Shown piece by piece: positions 44,985 through 53,544 of a DNA stretch of 64,000 bases (its first letter is position 1; each line of letters starts with the position of its first letter). Under the pieces are notes generated by a model, which was not told the origin of the DNA, searched no databases, and worked only from the letters and a program-made list of their open reading frames with translations. Made by a program: the position numbers and the translations under genes. Origin of the DNA: Lactobacillaceae bacterium AF64-9pH9TA. GTDB lineage: Bacteria > Bacillota > Bacilli > Lactobacillales > Lactobacillaceae. The stretch is taken from contig JAQDCK010000006.1 of assembly GCA_027681045.1 (NCBI GenBank), forward strand, positions 1 to 64,000, in the 5' to 3' direction.

Positions 44985-47420
44985 TTACTTGAAAAAGCGG
45001 TCGAAGAAGCCCCGCGGCTTCTTTTCCTCGCTCTTGGCGGCTTCCGCGGCCTCCTTGGCCTGGGCCAGTTCATCCTGCAGCTTCTGGATCTGGTCGGCCT
45101 GCTTCTTCTTCTCAGCTTCTACCTGCTGCTGCTTTTCAGCCTGGGCTTCCTTTTCCGCCAAAAGCTGGGCATTCTGCTCGGTGACCTTCATCATCCGGTC
45201 CATCATTTCGGCATTCTTTTTCAAGTATGGAGCAATGTTTTCGCCCATTCTCTGCCCCTGGACTTCCGCGGCGGCTCTGGCCTTTTCCATTTCAAAGCGC
45301 TCAGCCGCGATCCCGGTTTCCTTCTCATAGCGCTCAGTCAGCAAGTGGTTACCCTGCCAGAGGTCCATATTGGCCATCTTGACCGTCAGCCCCTGGCTGT
45401 CAAAAGTCTTGCAGATCTCAGCTGAAGCCGGCAGGTAGGCAAAGTAGCGTTTGATGTCATTGCCCTTGTTGGGGAAGACCCGGGCGGGAATCATGCATTC
45501 CGGATTGTCCCGGGTAAAGGTGATTTCCCGCAAGGTCGCCTCATCGTGCAAGAGAATGCTCCAGTTCCGCCGGCCCAAGTCCTCAACAATATTGTAATTC
45601 TTCATGTGGAAGTAGTACTTGGTTTCCGTGTTGACCAGGCCATATTCTTCGACCAGCTGCCAGAAGGCGTGCTTAACCGGGTAAAGGAAGTCGTGCTTAA
45701 GCTGCAAGTAGTCCTCGTCATCCATTTCTTCCAGCCAGCGGTCGATCTGCCGGGTCAGGTAAAGAAAGAGGGTGTTGTTCAGCCAGTGGCCGTGGTTGTC
45801 GGTATTGCCATCCAGGTATTCAAAAAAGTGGATGTCCGCGTCCGTCTTCTTGCGGAACTGGTTGCCCTGGCTGATCACGTAGCCCCTGCGGCCAACTTCA
45901 GTCAAAAGTTCGATGTCCTTGCCCTTGCTGTTCATGCTGAAAATCGCCACCGGTTCCACTCCCAGTTTCTCGCCATGCCGGTTGCTCCGCTTTTTCAAAA
46001 AGCTCTGGGCAGCGCTGGAAGAAAAGAGGGAGACTTCCGGGTCATCGATGCAGATCGGGGTGATGACCTGGTCTTCATCCATGTAGTGGTCAGTAAAGTT
46101 CCAGATATTCTTGTTAATGACCTTGGGGTTGGAGCTGTAGGCACTGACCCGGTCCTGCTTGCTCAAACTCTTGCCGGCCAGCAACTTCTTTCTGACCGCT
46201 GCCGTCATCCCGAAGAGCTTGTCCTCTGAACTGGCCTGGACGATCTCCTTGGTATTGCCGATGGTCAAGTTGGAGGCAATTTTAAGCAGGGTCGACTTGC
46301 CAGTTTCCCCCTGCCCGACCAGGCCGGCCACGATCGGGACATCTTCCACGATCCCGTTTCGCTCATCGATGGCCTGGCGGATCTTCCAGATGCTGCCGCT
46401 TTCCAAGACATACATCAAGAAGGAGAAGGCAGCCTGGGATTCATTATCCTGCTTGCGGTCCCGGTAGAAGCGGATAATGTCAAAAATTGCTGACACGTCC
46501 TGCCGGGTCGGCTTTTGAACGGCCACTGGTTCTTCCTGGTAGGAGTCGATCGCCGGCTTCTCCAGAATCGTCCCGGTTACTGGGTCTTGCAGATAAAGGG
46601 GACGCGGATAGTGGGCCTTCTCATCCGGCAAAACAATTGCTTCACCATTTTCATTGTCCTCGCCAAAGACGATCTGACTGAGCCGCTTGCTCAATTCTTC
46701 GTCAGCCAGGATCTTTTCTCCAGTCAAATCCTCCTTGTCAATCCCGCTTTTGAAACGGAGAAGCTTAGCCGTCTTCTTGAAGGACACGCTGGCCTGGCTT
46801 TGGCCTAATTGCCCCAGCCGGGTTGCTTCTTTGAAATCCTTTAAAGGCGCTGTCGCCAGCTTGTCTGCCAAGCCGCTGACTTCCAGCAGGTACTGGGACC
46901 GAGTATCTTCTGCCTGGTTCAAATAGCCCTGGTAGATTTCTTTGTTTAAAATATCTCTGGCCTTGGCCGTCAGCTCTTTGACCAGTTGCTGGACCATGGC
47001 CCAGTCATCCCCGGTCTTATCCCCGCTGCTTAAGGCGTAAGTGGCCCCCTGTCCCCAGTAGAAGCGGTACTTGTCTTTCCCCGTCAGCAAGAAGAAGCTG
47101 CTTCCTTTTTCTGGCAAAAAGCTAACCGCCAGCCGGCCGGCAGCCAGTTTTCCCTTTAAGTCCGGGCAGTCACCATCTAAAAGGGGAAGAAGCCGGGACA
47201 GTTCGCTTGCCGCGGAGAGTTCGGGAACTTCCACATCCCCAAAAAGCAGGCAAAGGTCTGCCTGGTCAAACAATGAAGTAAATTCCCGGTCCAGCAGGGT
47301 CCAGTCAGGAGCGTCCAGGGCGGCCGTCAAAGTCCCGTATTCCTCCCCTGCTTCCTTGATGTCTTCCAGCAAGCCGTGCTGGATCAGTAACTTTCGCTGA
47401 GTATCAATAATCCTTGCCAT
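44985..47420 (-). CDS. Large SF3/AAA-like NTPase with C-terminal coiled coil
   Basis: 811 residues. The N-terminal 300 have no recognised domain. The NTPase core has Walker A GQGETGKS (369-376), Walker B ITPICIDD (453-460), a sensor-1-like Asn in AIFSMNS (497) and an Arg pair in EVGRRGYVIS (511-512). This order and spacing fit superfamily 3 / D5-type phage helicases. Residues about 700-800 are a Glu/Lys/Gln/Ala coiled coil (QNAQLLAEKEAQAEKQQQVE) and the end is KKPRGFFDRFFK, possibly an amphipathic or membrane-contact tail. No primase motifs are seen. It is first gene of a three-gene operon. It could be an element replication protein or a defence NTPase. Confidence 0.7.
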   Translation of the reverse strand: MARIIDTQRKLLIQHGLLEDIKEAGEEYGTLTAALDAPDWTLLDREFTSLFDQADLCLLFGDVEVPELSAASELSRLLPLLDGDCPDLKGKLAAGRLAVSFLPEKGSSFFLLTGKDKYRFYWGQGATYALSSGDKTGDDWAMVQQLVKELTAKARDILNKEIYQGYLNQAEDTRSQYLLEVSGLADKLATAPLKDFKEATRLGQLGQSQASVSFKKTAKLLRFKSGIDKEDLTGEKILADEELSKRLSQIVFGEDNENGEAIVLPDEKAHYPRPLYLQDPVTGTILEKPAIDSYQEEPVAVQKPTRQDVSAIFDIIRFYRDRKQDNESQAAFSFLMYVLESGSIWKIRQAIDERNGIVEDVPIVAGLVGQGETGKSTLLKIASNLTIGNTKEIVQASSEDKLFGMTAAVRKKLLAGKSLSKQDRVSAYSSNPKVINKNIWNFTDHYMDEDQVITPICIDDPEVSLFSSSAAQSFLKKRSNRHGEKLGVEPVAIFSMNSKGKDIELLTEVGRRGYVISQGNQFRKKTDADIHFFEYLDGNTDNHGHWLNNTLFLYLTRQIDRWLEEMDDEDYLQLKHDFLYPVKHAFWQLVEEYGLVNTETKYYFHMKNYNIVEDLGRRNWSILLHDEATLREITFTRDNPECMIPARVFPNKGNDIKRYFAYLPASAEICKTFDSQGLTVKMANMDLWQGNHLLTERYEKETGIAAERFEMEKARAAAEVQGQRMGENIAPYLKKNAEMMDRMMKVTEQNAQLLAEKEAQAEKQQQVEAEKKKQADQIQKLQDELAQAKEAAEAAKSEEKKPRGFFDRFFK

Positions 47421-47617
47421 CTGTCTTATTTCCCATTCATGACTTTTTGCCTGCCATATTGCAGACCTTTAACAAGATTATAGCACTATCCGGCCCGTTT
47501 TCGGTAGCGTTTACCCGCTTTACTGGCAAGATTCTGCGGATTTTTGCCAAAAGAAAGCCTGCCTGGAAAAAATAGTTTATCATGAAAAGAGAAAATAATT
47601 GAAAAGAGGAAAAAATA

Positions 47618-48292
47618 ATGACTATCTTCCAATACTTCATCCTGGGCTGGATTGGCTGCGGGATCTTCATCCTTTTTGCCTTGATCTGGCTCTTTGGCCT
47701 CATCACCAGCCAGCACCGCCTGCGCTTTGCCTGCGACTTCTTAATGGTCGGCGCCTTGTTCGTCATGCTGATCGGCTTTGGCGGCCGGCACAAGCAAGTC
47801 CTAATCCAGGAAAAAAGGCAAGCCGCCATCGCCCTTAAGCAAAAGAATTACGAGCAAACCGGGGAAAAATTCCGTCAAAACAGCACCGACATCGCCAAGA
47901 GCATCGATGAAGCTGCTTCCAGCGTAACCACGGCCTGGCAGGATGCCTTAAAGGCAAATCAGCAAAAGAAAAAGAAAAAGAGCAAGAAAAAGAAAAGTCC
48001 CATCTCCCCGTCTAAGGCTGTCAGCCAGGCTTTTAAGGACGAAAAGAGCAAGCTGAATAAGAGCAAGAAAAAACTGCTTAAGCATGCTGACCTTCTGGCC
48101 CTACTCAAGCAGTATCAGTATAAAAATGCCAAAATCAAATATGCCAGCTATAAAGAGGTCCAAAAGACTCAACTGGCCTACTATAACGCCGTCGTCAGCA
48201 TCAATGGCCTAACTTTGGCCCAGTATCAAAAGCAGGTCAGCCGGGCTAAAGAAAAGTACGACCAGGCCGCTAGTGAATTAGGACCACGTTAA
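47618..48292 (+). CDS. Two-helix membrane protein with Lys-rich cytosolic region
   Basis: 224 residues. Two membrane helices (about 5-30 and 41-58) are followed by a long, very basic helical part with KKKKKSKKKK (about 117-126) and a C-terminal helical region to GPR. GAGG precedes ATG 47618 by 8 nt. The 3' end overlaps the convergent LysR gene by 15 nt. The family is not recognised. Divergent from the NTPase operon (about 200 nt between starts), so a shared control region is possible. Confidence 0.65.
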   Translation: MTIFQYFILGWIGCGIFILFALIWLFGLITSQHRLRFACDFLMVGALFVMLIGFGGRHKQVLIQEKRQAAIALKQKNYEQTGEKFRQNSTDIAKSIDEAASSVTTAWQDALKANQQKKKKKSKKKKSPISPSKAVSQAFKDEKSKLNKSKKKLLKHADLLALLKQYQYKNAKIKYASYKEVQKTQLAYYNAVVSINGLTLAQYQKQVSRAKEKYDQAASELGPR

Positions 48293-49183
48293 GCCCCGGG
48301 TCTGGCAGAAGTCCACGATAAAGGAAGCCATCTTCTGGGCAACCTTCGGCTCTTGGGCCAGATTCCGGCTGGCCAGGCTGATGGTATAAGAAGTATCTTC
48401 CGTTATCGGCACGGCAATGGCACCAGCGGATTCGTGGTACTTGGACTTAGGCAAGAGAGCCACCCCTTCACCGATCGCCACCAGGTCAACCAGGGTCCGC
48501 ACATCGTCAGTCACGCTGCTGATCTGGGGATGGATGTCATTTTTAGCAAAAACGTCAGCGATGATCCCGGCCAAGGCATGTTCTTCCCCAAAAGCCAGGT
48601 AAGGATACTGCTCGATCTGCTTCAAGCTGACTGACTTCTGCTTGGCCAGTTCATGGCCCGCCGGCAAGAGCAGCTCCAGCTTTCTGTGCATCATTGCTAC
48701 TAAGTCAAGGCCGGCAATCTTTTCACCCGGCCGGGTAGTGACAATAGCCAGGTCCAGTTCCCCGCTTTGCAGCATGTCCAAGAGCTTGCTGGTCACCGCC
48801 CGCTTTAAATTGAAGTCGACCCGGTATTCCGGATTGACCTGCCGGTAGTCCTTGATCACATCGGTAATGAATTTATGGGCCACGATTTCAGCTACCCCGA
48901 TTGACAGCTTGCCGCTTTCGCCCAGGGCCATCTCAGACAACTGCCGGCGCCCTTCCTGGATCTGCTGGACCCCGGCCTCGCTATACTCTTTGAAGACCTT
49001 GCCGTAGACCGTCAAGCGGATGTTGCGACCTTCTCTTTCAAAAAGGGGAACACCCAGTTCCTCTTCCAGTTTCTTGACCGCGTAACTCAGGGTTGGCTGG
49101 GAAATCCCCAGTTTTTCCGCTGCCTGGGCCATATACTGGGTCTCAGCCAGCTCGTTGAAGTATTCTAAGTGTTGAAAGTTCAT
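48278..49183 (-). CDS. LysR family transcriptional regulator
   Basis: 301 residues. The HTH reads YFNELAETQYMAQAAEKLGI then SQPTLSYAVKKLEEELG, with an effector domain from about 90 that includes LSIGVAEIVAHKF. It resembles CysL/YtlI-type LysR regulators in layout, but the effector is unknown. It faces away from the next LysR gene at 49550 across a 366-nt AT-rich region, and its 3' end overlaps the convergent membrane protein gene. Confidence 0.88.
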   Translation of the reverse strand: MNFQHLEYFNELAETQYMAQAAEKLGISQPTLSYAVKKLEEELGVPLFEREGRNIRLTVYGKVFKEYSEAGVQQIQEGRRQLSEMALGESGKLSIGVAEIVAHKFITDVIKDYRQVNPEYRVDFNLKRAVTSKLLDMLQSGELDLAIVTTRPGEKIAGLDLVAMMHRKLELLLPAGHELAKQKSVSLKQIEQYPYLAFGEEHALAGIIADVFAKNDIHPQISSVTDDVRTLVDLVAIGEGVALLPKSKYHESAGAIAVPITEDTSYTISLASRNLAQEPKVAQKMASFIVDFCQTRGLTWS

Positions 49184-49549
49184 GTCTTTTTCCTCATCGT
49201 TAAGTCTTACCTCTTATTTTTGCTAAAATTTTAGTTTTTAGCAATAATTTAGCATTCTTTAAAATGTTTTTAGCATTTTTTAACTTTTTTGCCAAAATTT
49301 CCTGCTAAAAGCAGCCAACATAAGTTCGGAAATATATGATTTAGATTTCATATACCGATTTCATTCTTCTTTCTTGATCGGAAAAGTCGCATTTATCCGA
49401 AAAATCGGCAGTAATTATTTGAATTTCACCGAATATTATGTCAAAATTGAGTAAGCATGATTGGCGTTGACTAATAAGAAAAAGGCGCTATAATAAATAT
49501 ATTGTAAAATTTATTTTGTAAATTCATTCACTTAAAAGAGAGCATTAAG
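49184..49549. promoter_or_regulatory. Shared control region between divergent LysR genes
   Basis: 366 nt, AT-rich, no gene. TTTAGCA occurs at 49237-49243, 49248-49254 and 49269-49275, and its complement TGCTAAA at 49221-49227 and 49303-49309. TATATGA ... TCATATA (49333-49339 / 49348-49354) is an inverted repeat. A strong promoter for the right gene is TTGACT (49467-49472), 16 nt, TATAAT (49489-49494). Confidence 0.6.
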
Positions 49550-50485
49550 ATGAAACAAGACGTACTTTACCAAATCTTGACCACTGCTGAAGACTGCCAG
49601 ACAGTCAGCGATATCGCTAAGAAGCTTTTCTTAAGCCAGCCATATGTCAGCCAGGTTTTGAGCAAGGCAGAAAAGAAATATAATGTCGTTCTCCTGGAAA
49701 GAAGAACCCTGCCGATCGAAGTGACTGAAGCCGGCCGGACCCTTTGTGACGGCTTAGCCAAGCTGCACAGCGACCAGATGAAGATCGAACAGGACCTGCG
49801 CCGCTTCACTGAAGAAGAGCGGTCCTACATCAAGATCGGTTTCTCCCCGATCTGGGCACCAGGCGAAAGCGGGAAGATCATCCCTGTTCTGCAAAAGCAG
49901 TTTGAAACCACCCGCTTTGAACTGATCAAGACCTTCTCCATCAACTCTGCCAAGTGTTTGATCGACAACCGGATGGTTGACATCTACCTGGGGCCGCTCC
50001 TGCGGGGGGAAAACTTAAAGAACTTCTTCCTCTTCCAGCCGCGAATCTTCTTGATCATCCCTGAAACCAGCGAGCTTTACCAAGAAGGCAAGCGGGACGT
50101 TCCGTTCAGCCAGCAGCTCTTGATGGACCTCAGCAAAGAAAAGATGGTTTCCTTAAGCGATGACTCCGGCTTCCAAAAGACTGTTGACCACCTGCTTGAA
50201 GACCAGAACCTCTCCGTTAACAAGAGCATCAAGGTCAACGACTACGATGTCGCCTTGCAAATGGCAGTCGGTGGTTTGGGCTGGACGATAACTTTGGAAT
50301 ACATGCTGCCGAACCTGAACCCAGACCTTAAATACAACCAGGTTGAACTTCCTCGCACCTTGATCCAGTCTGACAATGGTTTGACCATCCACATGGACTC
50401 CAGCGACCGGGCAAAGGAAGTTGCCCAGGTGATGACCAGACTGATGAAGGATAACCTGATTGACCGCAAGCTGATCAAGGAATAA
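49550..50485 (+). CDS. LysR-like transcriptional regulator
   Basis: 311 residues with a slightly atypical HTH (AEDCQTVSDIAKKLFLSQPY then VSQVLSKAEKKY) and a LysR-type effector domain (IKIGFSPIWAPGESGKIIPV near 92). It is preceded by a near-consensus promoter, so expression may be high, and followed by a perfect palindromic terminator. Its target is unknown. Confidence 0.82.
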   Translation: MKQDVLYQILTTAEDCQTVSDIAKKLFLSQPYVSQVLSKAEKKYNVVLLERRTLPIEVTEAGRTLCDGLAKLHSDQMKIEQDLRRFTEEERSYIKIGFSPIWAPGESGKIIPVLQKQFETTRFELIKTFSINSAKCLIDNRMVDIYLGPLLRGENLKNFFLFQPRIFLIIPETSELYQEGKRDVPFSQQLLMDLSKEKMVSLSDDSGFQKTVDHLLEDQNLSVNKSIKVNDYDVALQMAVGGLGWTITLEYMLPNLNPDLKYNQVELPRTLIQSDNGLTIHMDSSDRAKEVAQVMTRLMKDNLIDRKLIKE

Positions 50486-50511
50486 GAGTAGCAATTAAAA
50501 AATATACAGAC

Positions 50512-50540
50512 AAAAAACGAGCCAGCTGGCTCGTTTTTTA
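50512..50540. terminator. Palindromic bidirectional terminator
   Basis: AAAAAACGAGCCAG/CTGGCTCGTTTTTT is a perfect 14-bp inverted repeat with T tracts on both strands, between the LysR gene and yfhO. Confidence 0.93.
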
Positions 50541-50561
50541 TTTGCATTTTACTATTAAAAA

Positions 50562-53423
50562 CTATTTTTCTTTCTTCTTGACCCGGAATTCCCGCCACCA
50601 TTCTTTGTGACTAAACGCGGTATAAGCCAAGATGGCTAAAGCCGTCAAGAGTGAAACCAGCAAGCCGCTTCGCAATCCCGGTGTCCGGTAAACCAGGCGG
50701 ACGCGGTGCTTGCCTGCTGGCATTTTGAAGCCGACAAAGGCCGTGTTGGTCTTAATTACCTTGACTGCCTTGCCGTCAACCATAGCCGTCCAGCCGTTTG
50801 AATAAGGGATGGTCGAAGTAACGATGCCGGTTTTCTTACTAGTAAAGAGGCCGGTCAGCTGGTTTTGCGCGAGTTTTAGCTGCTTGATCCCCTGCTTTTG
50901 AATCTGCCGCACTTCTTTCGTGTACTCTTGATTCAAAGGAATTGCTACAACTTTGATCTTGAAGCGGTAGGTCCCCAGTTTTGAAGGCTGGAAGGTCAGA
51001 CTATTGGGCAGAGTCTGGTAAGTGCCCATATTCATGACCGCGCTGTCGACCAGGCGGTAAAAAGAAGTCATATCCTGGCTTCTCTGCACAATTGTTTCAC
51101 TGGCCTTCTTTCCCGTTACCGTCAGCTTGTAGCTGGGGTCTGGTGACCCGGCCAAAAGGTGGTAGCGCCAGTACTTGTAGCGGGTTGCCCGCTCATTAAA
51201 GGTCTGCCCGGCCAGGTTGGCCTCCTGCTTGGCCTTCTTCAGCTCCAAATCCAGCTGCTGGCTTAAAGTGAAAGGCTGGTAGGAAATCTGGCTGATCTCG
51301 ACATGCAGCTCGCTTTTGCCCAGTTTGGCCTTTTCTTCATCTGACAAGTGCAGCTTCAACTTGTAGCTGGCTTCAGAGTCCGTATAGGTCAATTTATTCT
51401 TGCTCAGCTTCTTGCCACTGGCATCGACCAGGCTGGCCTTGATGGTCTTGACCCCGGTCAATTTCGCGGCTTTAAGGCCAACCCCCTTGACCACCACTCC
51501 GCTAGCCAGAGCCCGCTCTTTTTGGCTCGCTGACAGTTTTTTGTAGCGGCTGGGGCTAATTGCCTTATAGCTTAGCCAAAGCAGCGGGAAGGCCTCTGTG
51601 GTCTTGTAGAGCTCGGCCTGGTAGGCAGGCTGTTGATTTTGGTCTTTTTTCTCCTTGTCGGCAGCGATCAGGTCGTAAGTCCCGGGCACCTTGCTACCGT
51701 TTACTGAGTATTTTTGGTTAAAAATATAGCGGACGCCCAGGAAATTGTTCAATATCGTCCGGTCATCAAGCTGGTGGAAGGGAATGTTGTTGTCATACTG
51801 CAGGTTGCCCAGGTCGGTCGAAAACTGACCCAGGTACTGGTTCTGGATAGAATAGTAAGATGACACGTTGGCCAGGCCGCTGGTCAAATCGTTAAACAGC
51901 TTCTTCTGGCTGACAAACTGGTTATTTGACACCGTGTTGACCCGGTAAAAACCGGCCGACAGGATGTGATTCAAGCCGCCATAGCGGTCTTCCGCGATCT
52001 GCTCATATTCCCCCTTGACCAGCATGTTAGCCGCGAAGTTGCCGTTGTATGGAAGAGCCGCGTACAGGGCGTTAAAAGCCAAATTAGCCGCTACAGTAAG
52101 CAATAGCACCCGCTTTAAAGCCCGTCCTTCGTTGACCAGGTAGCTGGCCCCCAGACTGAGCAAGAGGAAGATGACCGGCAAGAAGAGCTTGTAATCATTT
52201 TCCAAAAAGGACATGGCGACCAGGTAGACCAGGTAAATCCCGCTGATGGAAAAAATCAGCCGCATCTCCGTTTGACTGACTGCCTGCTTACTGACGGCTT
52301 TGACAAAGACCATCACGCTGAAAGCAAAAGGCAGGTACAAGAGCAGGGTCCAGCGGTTTGACGCTGACATTCCTCCGTTAAAGACTGCCCCGACTGCCGG
52401 GATCAAGAGCATGACTGCCCCTAATAACAGAGAGGCAGCGACCAGGCGGTACTTGCGCCAGTTACGAAAGAGGTAGACCAGGGCCGGCAGGATGATGCTG
52501 GCCAGACCCAAGGCTGACCAGAATATCAACTTCCAGTTATCCCCGTCAATCAGTTCCTTTGGCAAAAGCAAGTAGTAGTAGGCCGGGTAAAAGATCAAGC
52601 CATTAGCAAACTGCGACCCGGTCCGGGTGGAGTTGACCACGGCCAAAAGTTCCGGCAAAAGCAGGCCGGCTGATTGAAGTACCGCTCCTAAACTGGCAAA
52701 GAAGAGCTTCTTAATTGTTGGCCAGAAAGGAATCTTTTCCCAATAAGCCAGTCCCCAGCGCAAAAATAGGTAGATGATCGCCCCCAGGCCCAGGACAAAG
52801 GCCAAGTAATAGTTGCTGACCAGCATCCAGACAAAGACCCCGAATAAAGGCCAAGTGCTGCCCCCTTGCAAGAGTCGCTCCAGCTGGACCACGATCAAAG
52901 GAAAAAGAATAAAGGTCGTGGTGAACATCGGCTGGGCCAGGGCCGCGTACAGCAGGTAGGCATTGACCATGTAGACACCGCTGCCAATCAAGACAACACC
53001 GTCTTTAAAGTCAAAATGGCGGGCAAAATAAACAAAGGCCAAGCCCACGCAGTAAAGGCGCAACAGCAGGATCAGCTGGTAGGCAAAGACCATGTGGCTG
53101 GTGGGAAATAAAAGGGCCAGATAGGCAAAGACGTCACCAATCGTATAGTAAGAAAAGACTGAAAACAGGTCATTGCCCAGGCCCATGGTCCAGGACCATT
53201 CAGCTGGCCCCTGGCTTAAGTGGTGCAGGAAACTGAGCACGTACTCCCGGTACTTGACCAGCAAGGGCAGGTGCTGGTTGGCTGCGTCAGTGTTCCAGAT
53301 CAGGCTATGGCCAGTAACCAAGTAAGGTCCAAAAACACAGGCCGCCAAAAAGAGGAAGAAGACAGAGTACTTCCAGTAGACGGCCCGGTCACGCTTTTTG
53401 TTAAAGCTGAATTGCAAAATCAT
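50562..53423 (-). CDS. yfhO: YfhO family large membrane protein
   Basis: 953 residues. About twelve membrane helices occupy residues 20-470, and a large extracytoplasmic domain follows to about 920. A final helix (SLLTALAILAYTAFS) precedes a Lys-rich end. Conserved N-terminal features are GHSLIWNTDAANQHLP and YTIGDVFAYLALLFP; the C-terminal part has NGWTAMVDGKAVKVIK. YfhO proteins are glycosyltransferase-like (GT-C fold) and are linked to lipoteichoic acid or polymer glycosylation in Firmicutes. The start MILQFSFNKK follows GGAGGG. Confidence 0.85.
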   Translation of the reverse strand: MILQFSFNKKRDRAVYWKYSVFFLFLAACVFGPYLVTGHSLIWNTDAANQHLPLLVKYREYVLSFLHHLSQGPAEWSWTMGLGNDLFSVFSYYTIGDVFAYLALLFPTSHMVFAYQLILLLRLYCVGLAFVYFARHFDFKDGVVLIGSGVYMVNAYLLYAALAQPMFTTTFILFPLIVVQLERLLQGGSTWPLFGVFVWMLVSNYYLAFVLGLGAIIYLFLRWGLAYWEKIPFWPTIKKLFFASLGAVLQSAGLLLPELLAVVNSTRTGSQFANGLIFYPAYYYLLLPKELIDGDNWKLIFWSALGLASIILPALVYLFRNWRKYRLVAASLLLGAVMLLIPAVGAVFNGGMSASNRWTLLLYLPFAFSVMVFVKAVSKQAVSQTEMRLIFSISGIYLVYLVAMSFLENDYKLFLPVIFLLLSLGASYLVNEGRALKRVLLLTVAANLAFNALYAALPYNGNFAANMLVKGEYEQIAEDRYGGLNHILSAGFYRVNTVSNNQFVSQKKLFNDLTSGLANVSSYYSIQNQYLGQFSTDLGNLQYDNNIPFHQLDDRTILNNFLGVRYIFNQKYSVNGSKVPGTYDLIAADKEKKDQNQQPAYQAELYKTTEAFPLLWLSYKAISPSRYKKLSASQKERALASGVVVKGVGLKAAKLTGVKTIKASLVDASGKKLSKNKLTYTDSEASYKLKLHLSDEEKAKLGKSELHVEISQISYQPFTLSQQLDLELKKAKQEANLAGQTFNERATRYKYWRYHLLAGSPDPSYKLTVTGKKASETIVQRSQDMTSFYRLVDSAVMNMGTYQTLPNSLTFQPSKLGTYRFKIKVVAIPLNQEYTKEVRQIQKQGIKQLKLAQNQLTGLFTSKKTGIVTSTIPYSNGWTAMVDGKAVKVIKTNTAFVGFKMPAGKHRVRLVYRTPGLRSGLLVSLLTALAILAYTAFSHKEWWREFRVKKKEK

Positions 53424-53502
53424 CCCTCCAAAATGTTCAATGGTCTATTTTTCTATTCTACCGCTTTTCTCCCCTGCCCGCTAAAAGGCTGGAAAATATT
53501 AA

Positions 53503-53536
53503 AAAATAAAAATGACCAGCAAAAGCTGGTCATCAT
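53503..53536 (-). terminator. Terminator of the TPR gene
   Basis: On the minus strand GATGACCAGC-TTTT-GCTGGTCATTTTTATTTTTT. Confidence 0.85.
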
Positions 53537-53544
53537 CCAAAATT

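Noticed and set aside
44985-47420. Calling the large NTPase a phage primase-helicase
   Set aside because: No primase motifs are seen in the N-terminal 300 residues and no other phage genes are nearby; the helicase-like core alone does not prove it.
47437-47829. 130-codon minus-strand frame overlapping the two-helix membrane protein gene
   Set aside because: The plus-strand frame has a ribosome site, membrane helices and coherent length; this is its shadow.
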